Assembly: GCF_000293865.2 (NCBI RefSeq) | Contig: NZ_ALKN02000009.1 | Coordinates: forward strand, 1-64,000 | Reading direction: 5' to 3' | Length of the DNA stretch: 64,000 nt | From: Limnohabitans sp. Rim28 | Lineage (GTDB): Bacteria; Pseudomonadota; Gammaproteobacteria; Burkholderiales; Burkholderiaceae_C | In this document: piece after piece, positions 1-8,260 of the stretch | Numbering within the stretch: position 1 is the stretch's first letter | Layout of the letters: every line of letters begins with the position of its first letter | The notes under the pieces: generated by a model | The model's database searches: none | What the model was told of the DNA's origin: nothing | What the model saw: only the letters and a program-made list of their open reading frames with translations | Program-made: the position numbers and the translations under genes

Positions 1-57
1 CCATCGCCGGGCTCCTCATGACTCGCTTCGCTCGCAGAAATCGTCACCCGGCGATGG
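1..57. repeat. Long inverted repeat at the window edge
   Basis: Positions 1-11 (CCATCGCCGGG) are a perfect reverse complement of positions 47-57, leaving a 35-base loop. The repeat lies downstream of the DUF3579 gene on the minus strand and next to the window edge, so it may belong to a feature that starts outside. No coding potential was recognised in 1-110. It could be a transcription-stopping hairpin of an upstream gene or a REP-like element; the sequence alone does not decide. Confidence 0.5.
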
Positions 58-110
58 CCCCAACTCAGCGAGAGGCATTGCAATCTGTCGAATCTAATCG
101 CGCTGGCAAC

Positions 111-135
111 AAAAAACCGCCCTTGGGAGGTCGGT
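111..135 (-). terminator. Rho-independent terminator after the DUF3579 gene
   Basis: Read on the minus strand, ACCGACC and GGGCGGT form a 7-bp stem with one mismatch around a 6-base loop, followed at once by a run of six T. It lies about 10 bases past the stop codon of the DUF3579 gene, the expected position for its transcription end. Confidence 0.7.
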
Positions 136-144
136 TCTCGGCTC

Positions 145-465
145 TTATTTTTTGGGGGGTGGGTCGGGCAATAAACAGGCTTCTGCCACTTGCAGGCCAT
201 TGTCTCTGGCGAAGTTCATCACAAAGTCCCAAGCCATGACATCGTGGTCACGCAGGTCATGGTGGACCACCACGCATTTCACGTTGCCCATGGTGGTGGG
301 AATGCACCAGGGCGAATAGCTCAAGTGGCTGCCTGGAACAGCGCCGCCGGGGCGAAACTGGCTCATCACCCCTGCCAAACGCTCAGCCCAATCACTGGGT
401 CTGAAGGTCTTTCCGTCATGGGTAATGCCCTGGATAAAGACTTCTTTAACGGAGTTAGAAACCAT
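145..465 (-). CDS. DUF3579 family protein
   Basis: This encodes a 106-residue cytoplasmic protein of the DUF3579 family, which is known mainly from betaproteobacteria and has no established biochemical role. Visible family features are the opening block KEVFIQGIT, then TFRPSDWAERL and GVMSQFRPGG, and later VMNFARDNGLQV. The length is usual for the family and there is no signal peptide or membrane segment. It is divergent from argD, with 187 bp between them holding a perfect palindrome (536-547) that probably controls one or both genes. The family call is firm; function is unknown. Confidence 0.85.
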   Translation of the reverse strand: MVSNSVKEVFIQGITHDGKTFRPSDWAERLAGVMSQFRPGGAVPGSHLSYSPWCIPTTMGNVKCVVVHHDLRDHDVMAWDFVMNFARDNGLQVAEACLLPDPPPKK

Positions 466-535
466 CGGATAGAAGGGTTGAAGTGGACGCCAAAAACACC
501 AGGATCACCGCTGTTTGAGTTGAATCAGTATTATA

Positions 536-547
536 TCTTATATAAGA
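536..547. promoter_or_regulatory. Perfect palindrome TCTTATATAAGA, probable GntR operator
   Basis: This 12-bp perfect palindrome sits in the divergent gap between the DUF3579 gene and argD. With one more base on each side (535-548) it is the exact reverse complement of 25161-25174, which lies between mdh and the GntR-family regulator gene. Identical long palindromes at two loci, one beside a regulator gene, point to a shared operator. Its AT-rich core also resembles a -10 element, so binding could block a promoter. Confidence 0.65.
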
Positions 548-608
548 CTTGAGCCTATCCTCAAGACCCCAGAAGCCGCAGGCATCTGCCTCTAAAATAT
601 TCACTCAA

Positions 609-640
609 CGGCCCCACACCATTGGGCCGATTTTTATTTC
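609..640 (+). terminator. Terminator-like hairpin in the argD leader
   Basis: CGGCCC (609-614) pairs with GGGCCG (624-629) around a 9-base loop and is followed by ATTTTTATTT. It lies just before the argD ribosome binding site (AGGAG near 641) and after the palindrome at 536-547. It could act as an attenuator for argD or stop transcription coming from upstream. Confidence 0.5.
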
Positions 641-652
641 AGGAGTTCACGC

Positions 653-1855
653 ATGTCCGCTCACATTGAAGCCGCCTCACCGCACACCATGAACACCTAT
701 GGCCGACTGCCGATCGCACTCAGCCATGGTCAAGGTTGCCGTGTCTGGGACGTCAATGGCAAGGAGTACCTCGACGCATTGGCGGGTATTGCCGTGAACA
801 CCCTGGGTCACAACCACCCAGAGCTGGTGCCCGCCCTGCAAGACCAGTTGGGCAAGATGATCCACAGTTGCAACTACTTCCATGTGCCCAACGCCGAAGT
901 GCTGGCGGCCAAGCTGGTCGAGCTGTCGGGCATGACCAACGTGTTTTTCTGCTGCACGGGCTTGGAAGCCAACGAAGCGGCCATCAAACTGGCGCGCAAG
1001 TTCGGTCACGACAAGGGCATCGAAAAGCCCGAAATCGTGGTCTATGAAAAAGCCTTCCACGGCCGCAGCATCGCCACCCTGAGCGCCACCGCCAACGAGA
1101 AACTGAAAAAAGGTTTCGGCCCCATGCTCGACGGGTTTTTGCGGGTGCCGGTCAACGACATCGACGCCCTGAAAAAAGCCACCGAAGGCAACCCCAATGT
1201 GGTGGCGGTGTTCATGGAGACCATCCAGGGTGAAGGCGGCATCAACCCCATGCGCATCGAATACCTGCAGCAAGTGCGCGCCCTGTGCGACCAGAAAGAC
1301 TGGCTCATGATGATCGACGAGGTGCAGTGCGGCATGGGCCGAACCGGCAAGTGGTTTGCCCACCAGTGGGCGGGCATCGTGCCGGATGTGATGCCGCTGG
1401 CCAAAGGCTTGGGCTCGGGCGTGCCGATCGGCGCGGTGGTGGCGGGCCCCAGGGCCGCCCACATCTTTCAGCCCGGCAACCACGGCACCACCTTTGGCGG
1501 CAATCCACTGGCCATGCGCGCCGGCGTGGAGACCATCCGGATCATGGAAAAAGACGGCCTGATGGCCCATGCAGCACGGGTTGGTGACCATCTGCGCGCT
1601 GCCCTTGAAAAAGCCCTGGCAGGGGTTCAAGGCATGAAAGAAGTGCGCGGCCAAGGCCTGATGCTGGGCATTGAGCTGGACCGGCCTTGCGGCGCCATAT
1701 GGACACGGGCCGCCGAAGCCGGTTTGCTGTTGAGTGTCACGGCCGACAGCGTGATCCGCCTGGTGCCCCCATTGATCATGACCGAGGCCGAGGCCGACGA
1801 AGTGGTCGCCATTTTGGTGCCGCTGATCAAAACCTTTTTGGCAGAAACCGCATGA
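653..1855 (+). CDS. argD: Acetylornithine aminotransferase
   Basis: A 400-residue PLP-dependent class III aminotransferase, expected to convert N-acetylglutamate semialdehyde and glutamate to N-acetylornithine in arginine synthesis; it may also act on succinyl-diaminopimelate. Visible features are the GHNHP block near residue 52, the phosphate-binding region with GLEANEAAIK near 103, the MIDEVQ motif near 217 and the PLP lysine in LAKGLGSG near 251. Length fits the family. The start is an ATG preceded by AGGAG. It overlaps argF by four bases (ATGA), so the two are translationally coupled. Related omega-aminotransferases share these motifs, but the argF partner supports ArgD. Confidence 0.92.
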   Translation: MSAHIEAASPHTMNTYGRLPIALSHGQGCRVWDVNGKEYLDALAGIAVNTLGHNHPELVPALQDQLGKMIHSCNYFHVPNAEVLAAKLVELSGMTNVFFCCTGLEANEAAIKLARKFGHDKGIEKPEIVVYEKAFHGRSIATLSATANEKLKKGFGPMLDGFLRVPVNDIDALKKATEGNPNVVAVFMETIQGEGGINPMRIEYLQQVRALCDQKDWLMMIDEVQCGMGRTGKWFAHQWAGIVPDVMPLAKGLGSGVPIGAVVAGPRAAHIFQPGNHGTTFGGNPLAMRAGVETIRIMEKDGLMAHAARVGDHLRAALEKALAGVQGMKEVRGQGLMLGIELDRPCGAIWTRAAEAGLLLSVTADSVIRLVPPLIMTEAEADEVVAILVPLIKTFLAETA

Positions 1856-2820
1856 GTCTGACCCTACCGGTGCCAGTTCGGCACTACCTGCAGTTCACCG
1901 ACCTCACAGCCGATGAATATGGGCATGTGTTTGCCCGCGCAGCCGAGATCAAGCGCAAGTTCAAGGCCTACGAAAAGTACCACCCGCTGGCCGACCGCAC
2001 ACTGGCCATGATTTTTGAGAAAGCCAGCACCCGCACCCGGGTGAGTTTTGAAGCCGGCATGTACCAACTGGGCGGCTCGGTGGTGCACCTGACCACCGGC
2101 GACAGCCAACTCGGCCGCTCCGAGCCGATTGAAGACAGCGCCCGAGTGATCAGCCGCATGACCGACATCGTCATGATCCGCACCTACGGCCAAGACAAGA
2201 TCGAGCGCTTTGCTTCTCACTCGCGCGTGCCCGTCATCAACGGGCTGACCAACGAGTTTCACCCCTGCCAAATTTTGGCCGACCTGTTCACGCTGCTCGA
2301 GCACCGGGGCCTCGATGCCCAAGGGCTGCCCGATCCGTCTTATCTCAAGGGCAAAGTGGTGGCCTGGGTGGGCGACGGCAACAACATGGCCAACACCTGG
2401 CTGCAAGCGGCCGAATTGCTGGGCTTTACGGTGCACCTGAGTACGCCCAGCGGTTACGAAGTGGACCAAGCCGTGGCCGGTTTGCGCAGCGCCGACAGCT
2501 ACAAAATCTTCAAAGACCCCGAAGACGCCTGCCGAGGCGCTGATTTGGTCACCACCGACGTGTGGACCAGCATGGGCTATGAGGCTGAAAACGAGGCCCG
2601 TAAAAAAGCTTTTGCCAACTGGTGCGTGGACGAAGCCATGATGCAAGTGGCCAAGCCCGACGCCCTGTTCATGCACTGCTTGCCCGCGCACCGCGGCGAA
2701 GAAGTCAGCGCCGAAGTCATCGACGGCCCACAGTCGGTGGTCTGGGACGAAGCCGAAAACCGCATGCATGTGCAAAAAGCGCTCATGGAGTTTTTGCTAT
2801 TGGGCCGCGTGAAGGCCTGA
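1852..2820 (+). CDS. argF: Ornithine carbamoyltransferase
   Basis: A 322-residue enzyme that makes citrulline from ornithine and carbamoyl phosphate in arginine synthesis. The carbamoyl-phosphate site STRTR is near residue 60, HPCQ follows near 137 and the catalytic HCLP motif is near 275; FEKASTRTR and EFHPCQILAD are typical of anabolic OTC. The reading frame is open further upstream inside argD, but the ATG overlapping the argD stop (ATGA) gives the family length and is the chosen start. A YkgJ-type gene starts one base after its stop. Confidence 0.95.
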   Translation: MSLTLPVPVRHYLQFTDLTADEYGHVFARAAEIKRKFKAYEKYHPLADRTLAMIFEKASTRTRVSFEAGMYQLGGSVVHLTTGDSQLGRSEPIEDSARVISRMTDIVMIRTYGQDKIERFASHSRVPVINGLTNEFHPCQILADLFTLLEHRGLDAQGLPDPSYLKGKVVAWVGDGNNMANTWLQAAELLGFTVHLSTPSGYEVDQAVAGLRSADSYKIFKDPEDACRGADLVTTDVWTSMGYEAENEARKKAFANWCVDEAMMQVAKPDALFMHCLPAHRGEEVSAEVIDGPQSVVWDEAENRMHVQKALMEFLLLGRVKA

Positions 2821-2821
2821 C

Positions 2822-3130
2822 ATGTCTGTCTGCACCACCTGCGGCGCATGCTGCGTGAGTTTCCGGGTGGACTTCTCGGTCTGCGAATACGAAGAAGGCG
2901 GCGGCCATGTGCCTGCAGGCCTGGCCTCGCCCATCACCGAGCACACCTGCCGCATGCGTGGCACCGACCACAGTCCACCCCGTTGCGCAGCGTTATACGG
3001 AAAGACGGGGGAAAAAGCCATTTGCGGCATCTACGAATGGCGGCCCTCGCCCTGCCGTGAGTTTGAAGAAGGCAGTCCGGCCTGCGAACAAGCACGACGA
3101 CGCCACGGCTTGCCCTCACTGAACGCTTGA
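2822..3130 (+). CDS. YkgJ-type zinc/iron cysteine-cluster protein
   Basis: A 102-residue protein with CxxCxxCC at residues 4-11 and further cysteines near residues 17, 40, 51, 63, 73 and 83, matching the YkgJ (CxxCxxCC) putative metal-binding family. No membrane segment or signal is seen, so it should be cytoplasmic. It begins one base after the argF stop and is likely co-transcribed with argF and kynU. The family is common in proteobacteria, but its role is not established; a metal-cluster function is an inference from the cysteines. Confidence 0.8.
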   Translation: MSVCTTCGACCVSFRVDFSVCEYEEGGGHVPAGLASPITEHTCRMRGTDHSPPRCAALYGKTGEKAICGIYEWRPSPCREFEEGSPACEQARRRHGLPSLNA

Positions 3131-3154
3131 TGTCGTGCTTCAATTTAGCCCACC

Positions 3155-4450
3155 ATGATTTTCACCCCCACCTTGCAAGACTGCGAACTGCTGGACGCAC
3201 AAGACCCACTGCGGTCCCTGCGCCACCAATTTGACCTTCCTGCAGGCGTGATCTACCTGGACGGTAACTCGCTGGGCGCACTGCCCAAAAACGCCCCGGC
3301 GCGCGTGGCACAGGCCATCACCCATGAATGGGGCCACGACCTGATCAAAAGCTGGAACAGCGCAGGCTGGTTCACCCTGCCCCAGCGCGTAGGCGACAAA
3401 ATTGCCCGCGTCATCGGCGCGCAAGCAGGCGAAGTGATTGCCGCCGACAGCACCTCGATCAACCTGTTCAAAGTGCTGGCCGCCGCACTGCACATCGCCG
3501 CCGCCGACCACCCGCATAAAAAGAAGATCGTCAGCGAACGCAGCAACTTCCCTACGGACCTCTACATCGCCGAAGCCTTGTGCCATGAACGCGGCTACAC
3601 GCTTCAATTGGTCGAAGCTGACGAGATCGCCGCGGCCCTGAAAGCCGATGTGGCGGTGCTCATGCTCACCCATGTGAACTACCGCACCGGCGCCATGCAC
3701 GACATGCAGGCCCTCACCGCGCAGGCCCGCGCGCAAGGCATCCTGACGGTTTGGGACCTGGCGCACAGCGCGGGCGCGGTGCCGGTCGACCTGAACGGCT
3801 CGGGGGCCGACTTTGCCGTGGGCTGCGGTTACAAATTCCTCAACGGAGGCCCCGGAGCACCTGCCTTTGTGTGGGTGCACCCGCAGCACAGCGACCGCCG
3901 CGACCTGCCATTCATGCAACCGCTGGCCGGTTGGTGGGGCCATGCCGCGCCCTTTGCCTTCACCCCTGATTACCAACCCGCCAAAGGCATCACGCGCTTC
4001 CAATGCGGAACACAGCCCATTCTGAGCCTTACCGCGCTCGACTGCGGACTGGACACCCTGTTGGCCGCCGAGCCACTGGGCGGCATGGCCGCACTTCGCC
4101 AAAAATCGCTGGCACTCACAGGCCTTTTCATGCAGCTTGTGCGCTCGCGCTTGCACAACCACGGCTTTGGCATCGCCACACCGGCTGAGGAAGCGCTGCG
4201 CGGTTCGCAAGTGAGCCTGACCCGCGCCGAGGGCGCCTACGCCATCGTGCAAGCCCTGATCGCGCGTGGCGTCATCGGTGACTTCAGGGCTGGTGATGGC
4301 GGCTTGCACGCCGACATCCTGCGCTTTGGCTTCACGCCGCTTTACATCGGCTATGCCGATGTGTGGCAGGCCGCAGAGCATTTACGCCAAGTCATGCAAA
4401 GTGGCGAATGGCAAGATGCCGGCTTTGCACTCAAAAATGCGGTGACTTGA
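3155..4450 (+). CDS. kynU: Kynureninase
   Basis: A 431-residue PLP enzyme expected to cleave kynurenine to anthranilate and alanine. The N-terminal YLDGNSLG motif near residue 30 is diagnostic; VWDLAHSAG near 200 holds the cofactor-contacting Asp and His, and the PLP lysine lies in GCGYKFLNGG near 230. The C-terminal block with LRFGFTPLYIGYADV also fits KynU. The start is an ATG 24 bases after the YkgJ-type gene. Tryptophan 2,3-dioxygenase (kynA) and formamidase (kynB), the usual partners, are not adjacent. Confidence 0.93.
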   Translation: MIFTPTLQDCELLDAQDPLRSLRHQFDLPAGVIYLDGNSLGALPKNAPARVAQAITHEWGHDLIKSWNSAGWFTLPQRVGDKIARVIGAQAGEVIAADSTSINLFKVLAAALHIAAADHPHKKKIVSERSNFPTDLYIAEALCHERGYTLQLVEADEIAAALKADVAVLMLTHVNYRTGAMHDMQALTAQARAQGILTVWDLAHSAGAVPVDLNGSGADFAVGCGYKFLNGGPGAPAFVWVHPQHSDRRDLPFMQPLAGWWGHAAPFAFTPDYQPAKGITRFQCGTQPILSLTALDCGLDTLLAAEPLGGMAALRQKSLALTGLFMQLVRSRLHNHGFGIATPAEEALRGSQVSLTRAEGAYAIVQALIARGVIGDFRAGDGGLHADILRFGFTPLYIGYADVWQAAEHLRQVMQSGEWQDAGFALKNAVT

Positions 4451-4536
4451 AAGGTACGCCATGTGTTCTTCACCTGATGCAGGCATAAAAATGAGCTCAT
4501 TTGTCCTATGACGACATCATTCACCGGAAAAACACC

Positions 4537-5004
4537 TTGCAACTGAACATCAACGGCCTAAGCCACACCACAAGCGCCGACCCGAGCATGCCCTTGCTCT
4601 GGGTGCTGCGCGACGAACTGAACCTGACGGGCACCAAATTTGGCTGCGGCATCGCCGCTTGCGGGGCCTGCACAGTGCACGTGGGCGGTCAGCCTGTGCG
4701 CTCATGCGTGATGCCCGTGTCTGCTGTTGCATCTCAAAAAATCAAAACCATCGAATCCTTGGGCACGGCAGAAAAGCCCCACCCCTTACAAGCCGCGTGG
4801 ATTGCCGAGCAGGTGCCGCAATGTGGTTACTGCCAAAGCGGCATGCTGATGGCCGCTGCCGCCCTGCTGGACCAAAACCCCCAGCCCAGCGATGCCGACA
4901 TTGACGCCGCCATGACCAACCTGTGCCGCTGCGGCACCTACCAGCGCGTGCGCGCCGCCATCCACCGGGCAGCGGTGCAAATGAAAAAAGGCGGTGCCGC
5001 ATGA
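4537..5004 (+). CDS. [2Fe-2S] subunit of a molybdenum hydroxylase, IorA type
   Basis: A small iron-sulfur subunit of the xanthine oxidase family, closest in layout to the isoquinoline 1-oxidoreductase alpha subunit; it passes electrons from the molybdenum site. The plant-ferredoxin cluster motif [16 protein letters not shown] lies near residue 39 and the second [2Fe-2S] motif CGYCQSGM and CRCG in the C-terminal half. No in-frame ATG exists. TTG at 4537 gives a typical family start (155 residues); TTG at 4501 would add 12 residues. It overlaps the large subunit by ATGA. Confidence 0.85.
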   Translation: MQLNINGLSHTTSADPSMPLLWVLRDELNLTGTKFGCGIAACGACTVHVGGQPVRSCVMPVSAVASQKIKTIESLGTAEKPHPLQAAWIAEQVPQCGYCQSGMLMAAAALLDQNPQPSDADIDAAMTNLCRCGTYQRVRAAIHRAAVQMKKGGAA

Positions 5005-7268
5005 AACGCCGCACCTGGTTACTCAGCGCCCTGGGCGCGACCGGCGCATTGATCGTCGGCTGGGGCGTCATGCCCGCACGCTCGCGCTTGGGCGCACCCG
5101 AACTCATGCGCCAAACCCAAGGCGATGTCGCCCTGAACGGCTGGATCAAAATCGCTGCCGACGGCGCCGTGGTGCTGGCCATGCCGCGCAGCGAAATGGG
5201 TCAGGGCGTGCACACGGCGCTGGCCATGTTGGTGGCCGAAGAACTGGACATGCCACTGGGCCGCGTGCGCCTGGAACAAGCCGGCGCCGACAGCATTTAT
5301 GGCAACGTGGCCATGCTGGTGGCCAGCCTGCCCTTTCACCCGCTGGACAGCGAGGGCGAGCACAAGCCCACCAAGATCAAGATGGGCGAATGGCTGGTGG
5401 GAAAAATCGCCCGCGAATTGGGCATCAACGCCACCGGCGGCTCGTCCTCCATCGCTGACCTGTGGGACCCTTTGCGCATGGCCGCTGCCACAGCACGCGC
5501 CAGCTTGCTGCAAGCCGCTGCGGCGGCGTGGCAAGTGCCCGTCAGCGAAATCACCGTGGCCTCAGGTGTGATGCAACACGCTTCGGGTCAATCTGCGCAC
5601 TACGGGCAGATGGTGGCCGCTGCTTCAGGCAGCACGCCCTCGGGCATCCAAACCAAATCGCGTGAAAAGTGGCAGCTCATCGGTCAACCCGCGCCGCGCA
5701 CCGACATCCCGGCCAAAGTCACAGGTCAAGCCCAGTTTGGTGCCGATGTGCGCCTACCCGGCTTGCTGTTTGCCGCCGTGCAGATGTGCCCCATGCTGGG
5801 CGGCAGCGCTGCGTCCATGGACACCAAAGATGCTTTGGCCCTGAAGGGCGTTTCCAAAGTCGTGCCGCTGGACGCTTGGGGCGGCGGTACCGCGGGCTTG
5901 GCCGTGGTGGGTCAAACCACTTGGCACGCCCGCCAAGGCGCGCAGGTCGTGAAAGTGAAGTGGCAGGCCCCGGCCACGGGCGCGGTGGACACCCAACGCA
6001 TCCAGGCCGACTTGCTCAAGGCCTTGAACAAAGACAGCGGCTTCACCTTCCACGAGCAAGGCTTACCCACACAGGCCGAAAAAGCCGCCGCCAACCGCAT
6101 CGATGCGCTGTACCAAGCGCCCTATCTGGCTCACGCCACGATGGAGCCCATGAACTGCACCGCGCAAGTCAAAGATGGCAAGGTGGAGATCTGGGTGCCC
6201 ACGCAAGTGCCGCAAATGGCCCGTGACATGGCGGCCAAAGTGGCCAAGGTCGATGTGACACAAGTCACCGTTCACGTCACGCAACTGGGCGGTGGTTTCG
6301 GGCGTCGTCTGGACGTCGACTTTGTCGGCCAAGCCGTGCAAGTGGCCATGGCCTGTGAGGGGCAGCCGGTCCAGCTGAGTTGGTCACGCGAAGAAGACAT
6401 GAAGCACGACTTTTACCGGCCCATGCACCTGGCCAAGTTCCAGGCCTCGCTCGACGACAAAGGCGAAGTCAGCAGCTTGCGCATCAAGTCGGCCGGTGAC
6501 GCCATCACCCCACGCTGGATGGCGCGTGCAGCGCCCCACTTATCAGGCCCCATCGACATGCCCGACAAGACCACCTCGGAAGGCCTGTTCGATTTGCCCT
6601 ACGGTTTTGCCAGCCAGCACATGAGCCATGTGGCCACCAAGTCCGGCGTGCCCGTCGGCTTTTGGCGCTCGGTTGGCCATTCGCACAACGCCTTTTTCTC
6701 GGAAAGTTTCATTGATGAGCTGGCCGTTGCCACCCAACAAGACCCGCTGGCCTTCCGCCTGAAGCTGTTGAAAGACGTGCCGCGCTACGCCGCTGTGCTG
6801 CAGTTGGCGGCCGACAAAGCGGGCTGGGGCAAGCCCTTGCCCGCAGGCCTTGCGCGGGGCATCGCGCTGCACAGATCCTTTGGCGCCATCGTGGCGCAAG
6901 TGGCCGAAGTGTCCCTGGCCAAGGGTCAGATCCGCGTGCACCGTGTGGTCTGTGCCATCGACTGCGGCACCGTGGTCAACCCCGGCACGGTGGCCCAACA
7001 AATGGAAAGCAGCGTGGTCTATGCCCTGAGCGCCGCGCTTTTCGGCAAGATCGACATCGTGGGCGGCGTGGTGCAACAAAGCAACTTTGGGGATGCACCC
7101 ATGCTCACGCTCAGCCAGACCCCTGTGGTGGAAACCCACATCGTGCCCAGCACCCGCCACCCGGCTGGCGTGGGCGAACCGGCGGTGCCGCCACTGGCAC
7201 CGGCAGTGGCCAATGCGCTGTTTGCTTTAACAGGCAAAAGGCAAAGGGCTTTGCCGTTGATGGCGTGA
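5001..7268 (+). CDS. Molybdopterin-binding subunit of a molybdenum hydroxylase, IorB type
   Basis: A 755-residue catalytic subunit related to isoquinoline 1-oxidoreductase beta and periplasmic aldehyde dehydrogenases; it binds molybdopterin and hydroxylates an N-heterocycle or oxidises an aldehyde. The N-terminus has an RR pair followed by a hydrophobic stretch (residues 3-24), like a Tat signal. Family motifs include [19 protein letters not shown], a GGGFGRR block near 430, and the late [18 protein letters not shown] segment. The ORF extends upstream, but the ATG overlapping the IorA stop is the natural start. No cytochrome c subunit or XdhC-type maturation factor adjoins. The substrate is unknown; the kynU neighbour makes an aromatic N-compound only a guess. 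Confidence 0.85.
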   Translation: MKRRTWLLSALGATGALIVGWGVMPARSRLGAPELMRQTQGDVALNGWIKIAADGAVVLAMPRSEMGQGVHTALAMLVAEELDMPLGRVRLEQAGADSIYGNVAMLVASLPFHPLDSEGEHKPTKIKMGEWLVGKIARELGINATGGSSSIADLWDPLRMAAATARASLLQAAAAAWQVPVSEITVASGVMQHASGQSAHYGQMVAAASGSTPSGIQTKSREKWQLIGQPAPRTDIPAKVTGQAQFGADVRLPGLLFAAVQMCPMLGGSAASMDTKDALALKGVSKVVPLDAWGGGTAGLAVVGQTTWHARQGAQVVKVKWQAPATGAVDTQRIQADLLKALNKDSGFTFHEQGLPTQAEKAAANRIDALYQAPYLAHATMEPMNCTAQVKDGKVEIWVPTQVPQMARDMAAKVAKVDVTQVTVHVTQLGGGFGRRLDVDFVGQAVQVAMACEGQPVQLSWSREEDMKHDFYRPMHLAKFQASLDDKGEVSSLRIKSAGDAITPRWMARAAPHLSGPIDMPDKTTSEGLFDLPYGFASQHMSHVATKSGVPVGFWRSVGHSHNAFFSESFIDELAVATQQDPLAFRLKLLKDVPRYAAVLQLAADKAGWGKPLPAGLARGIALHRSFGAIVAQVAEVSLAKGQIRVHRVVCAIDCGTVVNPGTVAQQMESSVVYALSAALFGKIDIVGGVVQQSNFGDAPMLTLSQTPVVETHIVPSTRHPAGVGEPAVPPLAPAVANALFALTGKRQRALPLMA

Positions 7269-7441
7269 TCCCCACATCGGCGCTCTCTGGTATGGAGATC
7301 GGTGGCTTTGGCCCAGACAGGAAGGCAAACCAAAGGCCCGCAAGTTGAAGCTCAAGCTCCGCCCTACAACAGGTCATCCAGGAGTTCAGTTTGCAGCTGC
7401 TCGGCCGTTGGCAAACTGATGATCAGTTTTGGGGATGCCCC

Positions 7442-8260
7442 TCAGCGCGGATACCCCTCCATCCCAAAGCCCACAGCACCCAACGCACGCCGTAGCGACG
7501 CAGCCGCCTCCTCGTCGAGCCCGCACAAAGGCGGGCGCACCCTCGCCCAATCCGCATGGCCCGAGTGTTCTGCGGCTGTGCGTTTCATGGCGGCAATCTT
7601 GGGCGTCGCTTGGAAGATTTTGCGGATTTGATCGGCCTGCTCCTGCAGCATCATCCCATCAGGCATGTTCCAGCGGTCAAACAAAGCCTTGATGCCCGAC
7701 GGGTTCACGCTCACCGTGGCGCTGATGCAGCCTGCCCCGCCAAGGGCCAAGGAAGCGGTCAAAAGGGATTCACTGGCCGGAAACACCGCAAAGCCGATGG
7801 GTGCAAAAGCTTCGATCATGGCACGCGAGTTGGCCCAATCGCCCGACGAATCCTTGGCGCCCATGATGGTGTGCGGATACCGTTTGATCAGCCGCTCAAT
7901 CAAGGACATCGTGAGCGGCACCTGCGTCATCTGCGGGATGTGATAAAGGTAAATGCCCAGCTTGTCGCTGCCCACCCGCTCGATGATCTCGCTGTAATAC
8001 GTGAACACCCCCTCTTCAGACCCACCTTTTTCCAACAGGTGGTCGGTCAGGTGCAGGCACTCATCCACCGACAGCGATGCGGCTTCAGAGTTGGTGCCAA
8101 AAATAGCAAGCCCGGCACCATGGTTCACCAGCCAACGACAGTGGGCCGTGAAGCGCTCAGCGTCGGACGCGAGCGCGCGGTCAAAGGGCGTGATGACAGG
8201 CGCATAGACGCCTCGAAGGGGTTGTGCCGTGGTGTCTGTCCAAACTGTTGGATGGCTTGA
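7442..8260 (-). CDS. Dihydrodipicolinate synthase / N-acetylneuraminate lyase family aldolase, start codon unresolved
   Basis: A class I (Schiff-base) aldolase of the DapA/NAL superfamily. Homology-like sequence begins at LRGVYAPVITPF (about 8218), then IFGTNSEA (equivalent of GTTGE), YLYHIPQ with the Tyr position, and the Schiff-base Lys in MGAKDSSGD. The frame is open from 8260, directly after the stop of the HpaI aldolase and in the same frame, but contains no ATG, GTG or TTG before the internal GTG at 8128, which would delete the first barrel strand. It therefore uses a non-standard start, is made by readthrough, or has lost its start. It is the last gene of the leftward catabolic cluster, so it more likely acts in a keto-acid pathway than in lysine synthesis. 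Confidence 0.75.
   Translation of the reverse strand, partial: SSHPTVWTDTTAQPLRGVYAPVITPFDRALASDAERFTAHCRWLVNHGAGLAIFGTNSEAASLSVDECLHLTDHLLEKGGSEEGVFTYYSEIIERVGSDKLGIYLYHIPQMTQVPLTMSLIERLIKRYPHTIMGAKDSSGDWANSRAMIEAFAPIGFAVFPASESLLTASLALGGAGCISATVSVNPSGIKALFDRWNMPDGMMLQEQADQIRKIFQATPKIAAMKRTAAEHSGHADWARVRPPLCGLDEEAAASLRRALGAVGFGMEGYPR

Noticed and set aside
677-1654. Long minus-strand open frames opposite argD, argF and most other large genes
   Set aside because: They have His/Gly/Val-rich compositions typical of the antisense of GC-rich coding sequence, show no family motifs, and overlap genes with strong motifs on the other strand.
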